Both the position numbers and the translations under genes were made by a program. This document shows, piece after piece, positions 7,855 through 14,498 of a stretch of 32,637 nucleotides of DNA. The notes beneath the pieces were generated by a model. It was given only the letters and a program-made list of their open reading frames with translations, was not told where the DNA came from and ran no database searches. Numbering within the stretch: position 1 is the first letter of the stretch; the number at the start of each line of letters is the position of its first letter. Origin of the DNA: VFKU01 sp038916785 (GTDB lineage Bacteria; Hydrogenedentota; Hydrogenedentia; Hydrogenedentales; GCA-2746185); the NCBI GenBank assembly GCA_038916785.1, contig JBCLBO010000032.1, positions 1 through 32,637 on the forward strand, written 5' to 3'.

Positions 7855-8754
7855 TCAGCTCGCGTCCACGTAAATGTTGCCATTGAGCGCATGGAGTTCG
7901 ACCTCCGCTGTTTCGCTGCCGCCGTTCATGTCGAGCGTGTGCAGGGTCTGCTGCTGGTCCGTGCCTACTGCGGAAGTCTCGCTCACTACCCGCCCATTCT
8001 CCGTCGTCGCCCTTAGCCGCAGCGCCATGTCCGGGGCGCGAAACTTGATCGCGCCGTTCGACGTGAACGCCCGCACGGGATAGTGCTGCGCTGGAATGGC
8101 ATCGAGTTCGATCGCGCCGTTCGCAGTGCTCACGTCAATCGCGCCTGATATGTACCGGCAAAACACACCGCCGTTGCGCACGCGAGCAGACACGTTCCCC
8201 ATCACGTCCTCGCACCGCACATCGCCATTGTCCGACCGCGCCGCCAGGTCGCCTTCGATCCCTGCGACGCATATCGTCCCATTTCCGTTTGAGACATCGA
8301 GATTCCAGCCCCGGGGCAACTTCACGTCAAAATGGTAGCTGACGGCTTCGCCGTCCGCCGGCGCGATTCCGAGCGTGGAGACCTGCACGCCGCGGTCATA
8401 CTTGCGCACGGACGGTTCAACCGCAGCGGCATGCATCGCGGGTCCGGCGCTCCATCGTAGCAGCATCCGGCCGACCGCACTCCCGCGCGGCGTTGATTCG
8501 CAGGTGATCGTCAGCCGGGCTTCGTCGCCCTCGCACTCACTGACGGCGATCCGGCCGCTAGTATTCAGAATCTGCAAGACCATGCCTGGCGCCAGCGGAA
8601 AATCAACCTGGCTGACCGCGCGCTCCGCGCCGGTTCCAGCGGCCCCGCCCACCACGCGCGGCGCGACCACCAGCGCCAGTCCGGCGAACCCCGCGACGCC
8701 TATCGCGGTCACCAGCGCCAGGCCGTTTCGTCCTTGTATTGTTCGCGTCTTCAT
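7855..8754 (-). CDS. DUF4097-family beta-repeat protein
   Basis: A 299-aa membrane-anchored or exported protein. An N-terminal hydrophobic segment (about residues 10-30) is followed by a domain of repeated short beta strands with 'NGxI' turns ('SNGNGTICV', 'SDNGDVRCEDV', 'RNGGVFCRYI', 'TANGAIELDAI', 'TSNGAIKFRA', 'NGNIYVDAS'). This is the pattern of the DUF4097 putative adhesin-like beta-helix. Start is the ATG at 8754, preceded by GGGAGAG; the upstream codon at 8796 lacks such support. Proteins of this family often sit beside PspC-domain or anti-sigma genes, and here it follows pspC. Its biochemical role is unknown; a structural or sensing role in the envelope is a guess. Confidence 0.75.
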   Translation of the reverse strand: MKTRTIQGRNGLALVTAIGVAGFAGLALVVAPRVVGGAAGTGAERAVSQVDFPLAPGMVLQILNTSGRIAVSECEGDEARLTITCESTPRGSAVGRMLLRWSAGPAMHAAAVEPSVRKYDRGVQVSTLGIAPADGEAVSYHFDVKLPRGWNLDVSNGNGTICVAGIEGDLAARSDNGDVRCEDVMGNVSARVRNGGVFCRYISGAIDVSTANGAIELDAIPAQHYPVRAFTSNGAIKFRAPDMALRLRATTENGRVVSETSAVGTDQQQTLHTLDMNGGSETAEVELHALNGNIYVDAS

Positions 8755-8842
8755 CGCTGCACTCTCCCAGGTCCGCGGTTCTCGCCATTCAGACACACTT
8801 CGTGCGTTGGTCCATTCGGGTTTTTTCGCTGGCCGGGTTCTC

Positions 8843-9424
8843 TTAGCGGTTCAGCCGCTCGTCCCAATCAAAGTCGCGCGCGGTCACTGTGTTCTCCAGC
8901 CGCTGGATGCGCCGGTTCAGATTGTCATAGGTCCGCTTCAAGCGGTGCAAGGCCATCGTGCGCGAGCCGGAGTAGCTCTGGTAAAACTCTTCGTCTTCCT
9001 CGGACTCCAGCGGCAGCACGGGCTCGGGTTTCATCACCATCGCGGCCACGATGTAGAGGACGATTGGCAGCATGGTCCATGCAGTAGAGCACGCCGCAAT
9101 CACGAATAATACACGCGTCCAGAAGATACTGAACCCGTAGTACTGCGCGATGCCCTTGCACACGCCGCAGATCATGCCCGTGCGCGACCGGTACAGCGTC
9201 GTCTGCCGCTCTCCACTCCCGTGCCGTCTCATCGTTCTACCCTCTCTGCGTGCCGCTCTGCGTTCTTCTCGCTCCGCCCGGCGCTCGGCCTTGCGATCGA
9301 ATTTGCCGGCCCATCGCTCGGCCTTCTCTTCGACCCGCCGGCCGAAATCCTCGGCCTTGCGGCCGACCTCGCGGCCCAGCCGCTCGACCGACTCTTCGAA
9401 GTCCTTGTCGCGCCTGTCATTCAT
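8843..9424 (-). CDS. pspC: PspC-domain membrane protein with charged N-terminal extension
   Basis: A 193-aa phage-shock membrane protein. Residues 1-68 are almost entirely Arg/Glu/Lys/Ala and should form a long charged helix or coiled coil; the Escherichia coli PspC (about 119 aa) lacks this. The PspC domain covers about 75-132: 'LYRSRTGMICGVCKGIAQYYG' followed by hydrophobic helices. The C-terminus 'NLNRRIQRLENTVTARDFDW' matches the helix seen at the end of proteobacterial PspC and is also like the tail of the small proteins encoded just upstream. ATG at 9424 with GGGAGAT before it. In known systems PspC cooperates with PspB to relieve PspA inhibition of PspF under membrane stress. Confidence 0.88.
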   Translation of the reverse strand: MNDRRDKDFEESVERLGREVGRKAEDFGRRVEEKAERWAGKFDRKAERRAEREERRAARREGRTMRRHGSGERQTTLYRSRTGMICGVCKGIAQYYGFSIFWTRVLFVIAACSTAWTMLPIVLYIVAAMVMKPEPVLPLESEEDEEFYQSYSGSRTMALHRLKRTYDNLNRRIQRLENTVTARDFDWDERLNR

Positions 9425-9442
9425 ACCACTATCTCCCGCGCG

Positions 9443-9739
9443 TTATTCTTTTTGGAGGTCCCGGTCAAACTGCTTGAGCTTGCTGCGGTCAGCGTCCAGA
9501 ATCAGCGTCTCGAGGGACTCGATCCGCTTGTCCATCTTCGTCAGGCCTTGGTAGATCTCTTGAATGATCTTCGTGTCGCTCGCGTCGAGCTTTTCCGCGC
9601 GGCGCACCGGGCTGCCCTTGGCCGCGCGCACGATGAAGTAGACCGTGAATCCGATGGTCGCCAGGACCATCACCGCCACGAACCCGCCCACCAGCGTGAT
9701 GAGTGCGATGTCGTCTCCTTGTAAGAATTGTCCATCCAC
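9443..9739 (-). CDS. PspB-like small membrane protein (third paralogue)
   Basis: A 98-aa protein with one transmembrane helix (about residues 11-38) and a cytoplasmic helix ending 'GLTKMDKRIESLETLILDAD'. That C-terminal pattern matches PspB of E. coli ('RMRERIQALESILDAE'), and the topology is the same, with a longer N-terminus. It is the third of three tandem relatives between pspA and pspC. The ATG at 9739 has GGGAGAG upstream. Likely role: partner of PspC in sensing inner-membrane stress. I withhold the symbol because three candidates share the position. Confidence 0.75.
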   Translation of the reverse strand: MDGQFLQGDDIALITLVGGFVAVMVLATIGFTVYFIVRAAKGSPVRRAEKLDASDTKIIQEIYQGLTKMDKRIESLETLILDADRSKLKQFDRDLQKE

Positions 9740-9771
9740 GCCCGCTCTCCCTCGCCGCGCTTCCGCGCGCC

Positions 9772-10092
9772 CTATTCCGATTCCCGATCGACCAACTCGC
9801 CCTGCGACCGGCCCATGTATATCGTTTCCAGCGACTCCAGCCGTTCCATCATCCGCGTGAATCCGCGCTGCAATTCGTGGAAGGCCTTGGCCTCCTGCGC
9901 TTCCATCTGGCGCAGTTTTCGCGTCGAGCCACCGCCGCGAATCGCCTTGACGAAGGCCACCGCGAGCCCGCCCATCGCCACGCTGAACAACAGCACGAAG
10001 GCCAAGCTGATCGCCACCAGCGGCACAATCGGCAGACCGTTCAGCAGGTCGTGCCAGGGCACGTCCGCGTACACGTTTGTCTGCGGGTCCAT
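9772..10092 (-). CDS. PspB-like small membrane protein (second paralogue)
   Basis: A 106-aa relative of the flanking small genes. The N-terminal ~20 residues contain Trp, Asp and Pro and may lie outside the membrane. A hydrophobic helix covers about 22-48 ('PIVPLVAISLAFVLLFSVAM' and beyond). The cytoplasmic tail has 'LQRGFTRMMERLESLETIYM', the shared PspB-like coiled-coil motif. The ATG at 10092 follows GGAGCGG. Spacing to its neighbours is 12 bp upstream and 32 bp downstream, fitting one operon. It has diverged most in the motif (Phe and Met for Leu and Asp), so the three copies may not be interchangeable. Confidence 0.72.
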   Translation of the reverse strand: MDPQTNVYADVPWHDLLNGLPIVPLVAISLAFVLLFSVAMGGLAVAFVKAIRGGGSTRKLRQMEAQEAKAFHELQRGFTRMMERLESLETIYMGRSQGELVDRESE

Positions 10093-10104
10093 CGGCCGCC
10101 GCTC

Positions 10105-10341
10105 CTATTCAAATTCCGACTTCGCTTGCTTGAGCTTCTGGGAATCCATCAACAGCGTCTCCAGCGCTTCAATCCGCTGGTCCATCCGCTGCAAGCCGCG
10201 GTTCATTTCCTGCATCGTCTCGATGTCCGGGCCCTCTTCCTTGTCCCGGTGCCGGTACTTCATCCGCAGCATCCGCAGCGCCACGATCGTCGCGCAGATC
10301 GTCATCACGATCACAATGCCTGTTATGTTTCCTGCACCCAT
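10105..10341 (-). CDS. PspB-like small membrane protein (first paralogue)
   Basis: A 78-aa protein, close in size to E. coli PspB (74 aa). One transmembrane helix lies at about residues 6-24, followed by a strongly basic patch ('RMLRMKYRHR') and the helix 'MNRGLQRMDQRIEALETLLM', which matches the PspB tail. I choose the ATG at 10341 because GGAGAG stands 5 nt before it; the GTG at 10365 would add eight basic residues and lacks such a site. It lies directly after pspA, the position pspB holds in E. coli, so it is the best candidate for the true PspB equivalent. Confidence 0.75.
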   Translation of the reverse strand: MGAGNITGIVIVMTICATIVALRMLRMKYRHRDKEEGPDIETMQEMNRGLQRMDQRIEALETLLMDSQKLKQAKSEFE

Positions 10342-10422
10342 CTGCGCTCTCCGCATGCGCGCCACTCGCGCGCGCCGTTCCGAATTTCGTGCCCCAAAAA
10401 AACAGTCCAGGGCGGTGCGGCC

Positions 10423-11091
10423 TTAGCGGCCGCCGCCCTGGCGCTTTTTCTTCAGATCGTCCAGTTCCTTGTCGATGTCCTCGTGGCCCTCAAGCTTGCG
10501 GAATTCGTCCTCGAGGGTCGGCTTGCGGCCGAAGTTCACCAGCTCGGCGTCGGCCTCCATCCGCTCGATGCGTTCCTCGAAGCTGTCGAAGCGCGCCAGC
10601 GTGTCCGCCGTGTCCAGCTTGCGGATTTCCTGCTGCGTCTGCATCTTGCGCTGCGCGCGCACATGCCGCTGAACCAGCAACCGCTGCTTCTCGCGCGCGC
10701 TCGCCAGCTTGTCCTCGAGCTGCTTGATGTCGTTCTGGTACTGCGCGACCAGGTCGTCGCAGTGGCCCTGTTCCTTCTCGAGCTGCTCCGCCCGTTCCAC
10801 GTAGCGCTTGCGCTCGACCAGCGCCTCGCGCGCCAGGTCGTCGCGGCCCTTGTCGACCGCGAGCTGCGCCTTCTCGCCCCAGGTGTTCCCGCGCTCCTTC
10901 ACTTCGTCGAACTCGCGCTCGATTTTCTTTTTCGTCGCCATCGCCCCGGCGCACGAGGCTTTCACCTCGATCAAGGTGTCTTCCATCTCGCGGATCATCA
11001 TCTTGATCAGCTTCTCGGGGTCTTCCGCTTTTTCCAACATCGTGTTGAGGTTGGAGCTGATGATGTCGCGCACTCTCGTAAAGATTCCCAT
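10423..11091 (-). CDS. pspA: Phage shock protein A (PspA/IM30 family)
   Basis: A 222-aa PspA/Vipp1-type protein, a peripheral membrane-binding, ESCRT-III-like coiled coil that stabilises damaged inner membrane. In proteobacteria it also binds and inhibits the activator PspF. The N-terminus 'MGIFTRVRDIISSNLNTMLE' is the classic amphipathic membrane-binding start, followed by 'EDPEKLIKMMIREMEDTLIE' and continuous heptad-rich helix to about residue 190. The length is normal. The ATG at 11091 is preceded by GGAGG at 7 nt. It is the second gene of the operon driven from the sigma-54 promoter at 11520-11535, and a divergent PspF-type activator completes the regulatory loop. Confidence 0.95.
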   Translation of the reverse strand: MGIFTRVRDIISSNLNTMLEKAEDPEKLIKMMIREMEDTLIEVKASCAGAMATKKKIEREFDEVKERGNTWGEKAQLAVDKGRDDLAREALVERKRYVERAEQLEKEQGHCDDLVAQYQNDIKQLEDKLASAREKQRLLVQRHVRAQRKMQTQQEIRKLDTADTLARFDSFEERIERMEADAELVNFGRKPTLEDEFRKLEGHEDIDKELDDLKKKRQGGGR

Positions 11092-11126
11092 CGTACGTCC
11101 TCCAGGCGTCGCCGCCCGTTAAGTAA

Positions 11127-11483
11127 CTAGTCTAGCTCGCCCCGCGACGCAAGTCGCTGTGCCACCGCCATCAAAGTCATCAGGGCCAACTCCGGCCCGC
11201 CGTTCAACACTTGCACGCCCGCCACGAACCACTCCTCGCTGCCCGCCGGGCGGCACCACACCACGCCTAAGGTCAGGTCCAGGCCGTGATACGAGATCCG
11301 CATCTTCCGGCCGGGCCGAAGGTAGCGCCCGATCTGCACGCAGGCGCCGTCCAAGCTGATACTGCGCCAGGATGCCTCGCCGTGATCGCCGTCTTCGTGT
11401 TCGTATTTGAAGCCACCCGTCAACGCCAGGCGGCGGGACTTCCGCTCGTCCTGCATCGGCATCGCCAGAGCTATTGCGCCCAT
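11127..11483 (-). CDS. PilZ-like domain protein, first gene of psp operon
   Basis: A 118-aa soluble protein. It has the layout of a PilZ domain: an Arg cluster R14-K-S-R-R18 giving RxxxR, then 'SISLDGACV' at the place of the D/NxSxxG motif (Ser instead of Asp/Asn), followed by a beta-barrel-like run ending 'GVVWCRPAGSEEWFVAGVQV'. PilZ domains bind cyclic di-GMP in characterised cases; here one motif residue deviates, so binding is uncertain. The ATG at 11483 has GGAGGAG before it. It is the promoter-proximal gene, about 26 nt after the predicted transcript start and 35 bp ahead of pspA, an association not part of the textbook psp operon. Confidence 0.68.
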   Translation of the reverse strand: MGAIALAMPMQDERKSRRLALTGGFKYEHEDGDHGEASWRSISLDGACVQIGRYLRPGRKMRISYHGLDLTLGVVWCRPAGSEEWFVAGVQVLNGGPELALMTLMAVAQRLASRGELD

Positions 11484-11519
11484 CGTCGTTCTCCTCCAGC
11501 CTTTCGGCTAGCCGGAAAA

Positions 11520-11535
11520 TGCAACCCCGGTGCCA
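11520..11535 (-). promoter_or_regulatory. Sigma-54 (-24/-12) promoter of psp operon
   Basis: On the minus strand TGGCACC-GGGG-TTGCA matches the RpoN consensus TGGCACG-N4-TTGCW with exact spacing and one deviation. The invariant GG lies at 11534-11533 and the GC at 11522-11521. Transcription would start near 11509-11510, leading into the PilZ-like gene and pspA. The adjacent PspF-type AAA+ activator is the natural partner, as in E. coli psp. Confidence 0.88.
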
Positions 11536-11571
11536 AGAGGCTAAAAAATATAAGTGACTGATGTATATAGA

Positions 11572-11637
11572 CTTAGCGATCATAAACCGAACTTCTTTAC
11601 TGGCAGTCTTACTCACTATATAGTGGTTTTCGCTAAG
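11572..11637. promoter_or_regulatory. Candidate PspF upstream activating / pspF promoter region
   Basis: Between the sigma-54 promoter and pspF an AT-rich stretch holds an 8-bp inverted repeat (CTTAGCGA at 11572-11579, TCGCTAAG at 11630-11637) and a perfect 12-bp palindrome CACTATATAGTG (11614-11625). TATATA at 11617-11622, with TTCTTT or TTTACT upstream, could be the -10/-35 of pspF. Enhancer sites for PspF are expected here, but I cannot say which of these they are. Confidence 0.35.
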
Positions 11638-11655
11638 GAAGGGTTAATTTCACCA

Positions 11656-12789
11656 ATGGGCAACCAGAACCAAAACAACGATCAGGGCGACCCGCGCGAC
11701 CGCTCCGAGGCCCTCGGGCAGTCGGACGCCTTCCTTGATTTCCAGGAGCGGCTGTCACGCGTCGCCAAAGTCGACCGGCCCGTCCTGCTCATCGGCGAGC
11801 GCGGCACGGGCAAGGAGCTCGCCGCGAGCCGGGTCCACTACCTCTCGAAGCGATGGGAGGGCCCCTTCGTCGCGCTGAATTGTTCGGCGCTCATGCCCAC
11901 GCTGATCGAGGCGGAACTCTTCGGTCACGAAGCCGGCGCCTTCACCGGCGCGACCGGCCGACGGCGCGGACGCTTCGAGGCGGCCCACGGCGGCACGCTC
12001 TTCCTCGATGAAATCGGAAACATCCCCATGCAGGTACAGGAAAAAATCCTGCGCGCGGTCGAGTACGGCAGCTTCGAGCGGGTCGGCGCCTCGCAGGCTA
12101 TCAATGTCGATGTCCGCATCGTCGGCGCGACGAACGCCGACCTGCGCGCGAAGGCCGCGCGAGGCGAGTTCATGCCGGACCTTCTCGATCGCCTGTCCTT
12201 CGATGTGCTCGTGCTGCCGCCGTTGCGCGAACGCCCCGAGGACATCTCGCTCCTCGCCAACCATTTTTCCGCGCGCATGGCCTTCGAATTAGGCTGGGGC
12301 GGCGTCCCCGAAATCACCGATGAAGCGATGCAACTATTGCTGGCCTTCCCCTGGCCCGGAAACGTCCGTGAACTCAAAAACGTAATCGAGCGCGCCGTCT
12401 ACCGCTCGAACGACATGCAGCTCGGCCCCGAGGACCTCATCTTCGATCCCTTCGCGCAGTACGCGGGCCAGATGCCGCCCGACCGCGGCGCCATCCCCGA
12501 CTTCGCGGGAGGCGGCCTGGTCTCCACCGGCGATGGCACCGACCCCTACGGCGCATCAAGCGGATCGACGCCACGCTTCCCCGCCGTCCGCGCAGGCACC
12601 AGCGCCGCGCCGTCCTTCGATCTCTCCCGCCCCTTCAACGACTCCGTCCGCGATCTGGAACTAGGCCTGCTCCGCCTTGCCCTCGAACGCGCCAAATACA
12701 ACCAAAAAAAGGCCGCCGACCACCTCCAACTCACCTACCACCAGTTCCGCGGCCTCTACCGCAAATACCAAGACGACGTAGCCAAGTGA
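11656..12789 (+). CDS. pspF: PspF-type sigma-54-dependent transcriptional activator
   Basis: A 377-aa AAA+ bacterial enhancer-binding protein without receiver or sensor domain, as in PspF. Visible elements: Walker A 'GERGTGKE' (47-54), the sigma-54-contacting GAFTGA loop (94-99), Walker B 'GGTLFLDE' ending D118-E119, and the arginine-finger region 'DLLDRLSFDVLVLPPLRERPEDI'. A Gly/Pro/Ser-rich linker of about 60 residues precedes a C-terminal helix-turn-helix ('ALERAKYNQKKAADHLQLTY'). I use the ATG at 11656, behind AAGGAAGGG, rather than the upstream start at 11554, which would run through the promoter region. It should activate the divergent psp operon and be held in check by PspA. Its stop overlaps the next gene's GTG. 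Confidence 0.92.
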   Translation: MGNQNQNNDQGDPRDRSEALGQSDAFLDFQERLSRVAKVDRPVLLIGERGTGKELAASRVHYLSKRWEGPFVALNCSALMPTLIEAELFGHEAGAFTGATGRRRGRFEAAHGGTLFLDEIGNIPMQVQEKILRAVEYGSFERVGASQAINVDVRIVGATNADLRAKAARGEFMPDLLDRLSFDVLVLPPLRERPEDISLLANHFSARMAFELGWGGVPEITDEAMQLLLAFPWPGNVRELKNVIERAVYRSNDMQLGPEDLIFDPFAQYAGQMPPDRGAIPDFAGGGLVSTGDGTDPYGASSGSTPRFPAVRAGTSAAPSFDLSRPFNDSVRDLELGLLRLALERAKYNQKKAADHLQLTYHQFRGLYRKYQDDVAK

Positions 12790-13448
12790 CAAAAGATAGA
12801 GAACTCAAGAAAGAATATCTTGTGACACGAGAAGACTACTTGCAGGCCGTCGATAAAGTTACCAGGGAGTTGTGGGATCTTGGTGCTGAATTGGTCATCT
12901 TCCGGCAATTGTTCGTTCACGACAGAGCTGATGATCTAAAGCTCTTAAACAGCATAAGTTTGTTCTTCTGGATTGTTAGGCAGTCATTACTCCAGAGGAT
13001 GGTTCTCACTCTTGCACGACTCGCTGACCGTGCCAAGAACAAGGATAGCGACAATCTATCACTCGAGTTCCTTCTAAGAAATCTGAAATCAACGTGTCAA
13101 CCAAGCGAGACAATCGCGAAGGATTTGGACAATCTACTGAATTCGTTTCGTGTCGAAGCACGACGAGCGATAAAACTTCGACACAAGGTCTACGCTCATC
13201 CCGATCTCAAGCATGCATTCGACAAACCCGACCAAGCGCTCGGCGTCTCCGTAAAGGAAATCAGCGCGAGCTATGAGAAAGCAGGCGAATTCATGAATAA
13301 ATTGCGCGAAGCAATTGACAATCTACACATCGTTTTCGATCTGCCCGGAACGGAACTTAACGGAAGTGACGGAGAGGCACTTCTCTCGGCATTGCGATTG
13401 GCGGAAGAGCACCAATCGAAATGCCTTGGAAGCGCAAATTCGGCGTAA
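12786..13448 (+). CDS. HEPN-domain protein, AbiU2-like
   Basis: A 220-aa, mainly helical protein. The segment 'LRHKVYAHPDLKHAF' has R132-x5-H138 and fits the R-x4-6-H signature of HEPN ribonucleases, in the 'RxKxxAH' form seen in AbiU2-type proteins. Long amphipathic helices surround it ('FFWIVRQSLLQRMVLTLARL'). The GTG start at 12786 overlaps the pspF stop (GTGA), so translation may be coupled. Base composition is clearly more AT-rich than both neighbours, suggesting acquisition. Related proteins are tied to abortive infection or toxin-antitoxin systems; no partner gene is seen here, so the role (defence, stress RNase, or other) is open. Confidence 0.6.
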   Translation: MTKDRELKKEYLVTREDYLQAVDKVTRELWDLGAELVIFRQLFVHDRADDLKLLNSISLFFWIVRQSLLQRMVLTLARLADRAKNKDSDNLSLEFLLRNLKSTCQPSETIAKDLDNLLNSFRVEARRAIKLRHKVYAHPDLKHAFDKPDQALGVSVKEISASYEKAGEFMNKLREAIDNLHIVFDLPGTELNGSDGEALLSALRLAEEHQSKCLGSANSA

Positions 13449-13539
13449 ATGCGCCTAAGGGCCGCCTTCGGGAATATCCCCGACACCCCGCTTGTCCCTT
13501 TGATGTATACTTCCCTCAGAAGTGGAGACCGCATTTCCC

Positions 13540-13891
13540 ATGGAAGCCGTCCAGACCCCGCAGAAGTCCATCGTTTCCGCCACCGAGTCCGCCGTCGGCG
13601 AGCTTAAACGCCTGCTTGCCGACGAGCGCCCAGAGGTGACCGGCGTCCGCATGGCCGTCAAGGGGGGGGGGATGCTCCGGCCTCTCCTACATCCTCGACT
13701 TCGACCGCGAACGCGACGGCGACAACCTCGTCGAGCAGGACAGCGTCCGCTTCTACATGGACCGCAAATCCACCATCTACCTCAAAGGCATCCAGCTCGA
13801 CTTCAAAGAAGGCCTCAAAGGCAAGGGCTTCGTCTTCACGAACCCCAACGCCTCCAGCACCTGCGGCTGCGGCGAATCGTTCAGCGTGTAG
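13540..13891 (+). pseudogene. IscA/SufA-type Fe-S carrier, frameshifted at a G10 tract
   Basis: This encodes an A-type iron-sulfur carrier of about 117 aa that would pass clusters to apo-proteins. Reading from the ATG at 13540, the frame is good to 'GVRMAVKGG'. A run of ten G (13662-13671) then throws it into an unrelated frame. Removing one G restores the family: 'GGCSGLSYILDFD', later 'FTNPNASSTCGCGESFSV' with the C-terminal CGC cysteines, and a TAG at 13889-13891. All three conserved cysteines are present across the two frames. Either a sequencing or assembly slip, a real frameshift, or slippage at the homopolymer would explain it. The in-frame GTG at 13522 is an alternative start but probably belongs to the ribosome site. 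Confidence 0.85.
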
Positions 13892-13898
13892 GCGCCGC

Positions 13899-13922
13899 GG
13901 TCGCGCAGGAGCGCGACCCTCC
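13899..13922 (-). repeat. Hairpin repeat, copy 1 (shared with 29098-29121)
   Basis: Positions 13899-13906 and 13911-13918 form a perfect 8-bp stem (GGTCGCGC/GCGCGACC) with an AGGA loop. The minus-strand sequence of 13899-13922 matches 29098-29121 (plus) at 23 of 24 positions, so this is a dispersed REP-like unit. It follows the Fe-S carrier gene and could also terminate its transcript, although no T-run follows. Confidence 0.6.
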
Positions 13923-13985
13923 CCCTGTCATTCTGAGTTCCCGCCGGCCATCGCCGGAGTTTGTAGAAATGAAACGCGTCCGCCG
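13923..13985. repeat. Dispersed 'TGTCATTCTGAG' repeat at SDR truncation point
   Basis: The segment starts with CCTGTCATTCTGAG, a signature found in intergenic repeats of many bacteria. A second relative lies in opposite orientation at about 14390-14450 (read on the minus strand, TGTCATTCTGAGCGGTAGCG). The two bracket the truncated SDR gene, suggesting recombination between repeats removed its 3' half. Confidence 0.45.
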
Positions 13986-14365
13986 ATCGCGTGCGCGAGC
14001 ATGAGCGGCCCGCGCACGTTTACGTCGATTTCCTTTAAGTGCTCGTCGAGTCCCGTATCCCAAAACGGCCCGATGAACGACTGTCCCGCGTTGTACACCA
14101 GCAGCCCGAGGTCGAGCGCGCGCGTCTCTTCGACGACTCGCTCCAGACCCGCGCGGTCCGACAAATCCGCGGCGATCGCGCTCGTCTCGACGCCTGACTT
14201 CCGCGCGATATCGTCCGCGAGCGCGCGCACCACCGCTTCACGCCGCGCGACGAGTGCGACATTCACCCCGCGCGCGGCGGTCTGCCGCGCGAAGGCTTCG
14301 CCCAGCCCCTCGGAGGCCCCGGCGACGATTGCCCACGGGCCGTATCGCTCCCGGAATGCGGTCAT
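13928..14365 (-). pseudogene. Short-chain dehydrogenase/reductase, 3'-truncated
   Basis: The N-terminal Rossmann half of an SDR oxidoreductase is present: 'AIVAGASEGLGEAFARQTAA' with the cofactor-binding GxxxGxG (16-22) and 'LLVYNAGQSF' with the NAG motif. After 'DVNVRGPLMLAHAIG' (about residue 126) homology stops. The last ~18 codons are read from a dispersed repeat (13925-13985). The catalytic Ser and YxxxK region and the whole C-terminal half are missing; typical SDRs have about 250 aa, this frame has 145. It should be inactive. The truncation point coincides with a 'TGTCATTCTGAG' repeat, and a second such repeat lies just upstream of the gene (about 14390-14450). Confidence 0.8.
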
Positions 14366-14389
14366 GTCTTAGGCCCTTGCGCTACCGCG

Positions 14390-14450
14390 GAAGCAGAAAG
14401 ACTGGTTGACCGACGGGGAGATTCTTCGCTACCGCTCAGAATGACAAAGT
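14390..14450 (-). repeat. Dispersed 'TGTCATTCTGAGCG...GAAGAATCT' repeat
   Basis: Read on the minus strand this carries TGTCATTCTGAGCGGTAGCG followed by GAAGAATCT, a common bacterial intergenic repeat. It stands between the start of the truncated SDR and the end of the EXPERA pseudogene and matches the beginning of the 13923-13985 repeat. Confidence 0.5.
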
Positions 14451-14498
14451 GGGCGACTGGGTTGGACATGGGCACATCTGCGAGTTTGAAGTAGGTGT

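Noticed and set aside
9703..11130. 475-codon plus-strand frame
   Set aside because: Runs antisense across three psp genes with good ribosome sites and conserved motifs; the product is His/Leu/Arg low complexity.
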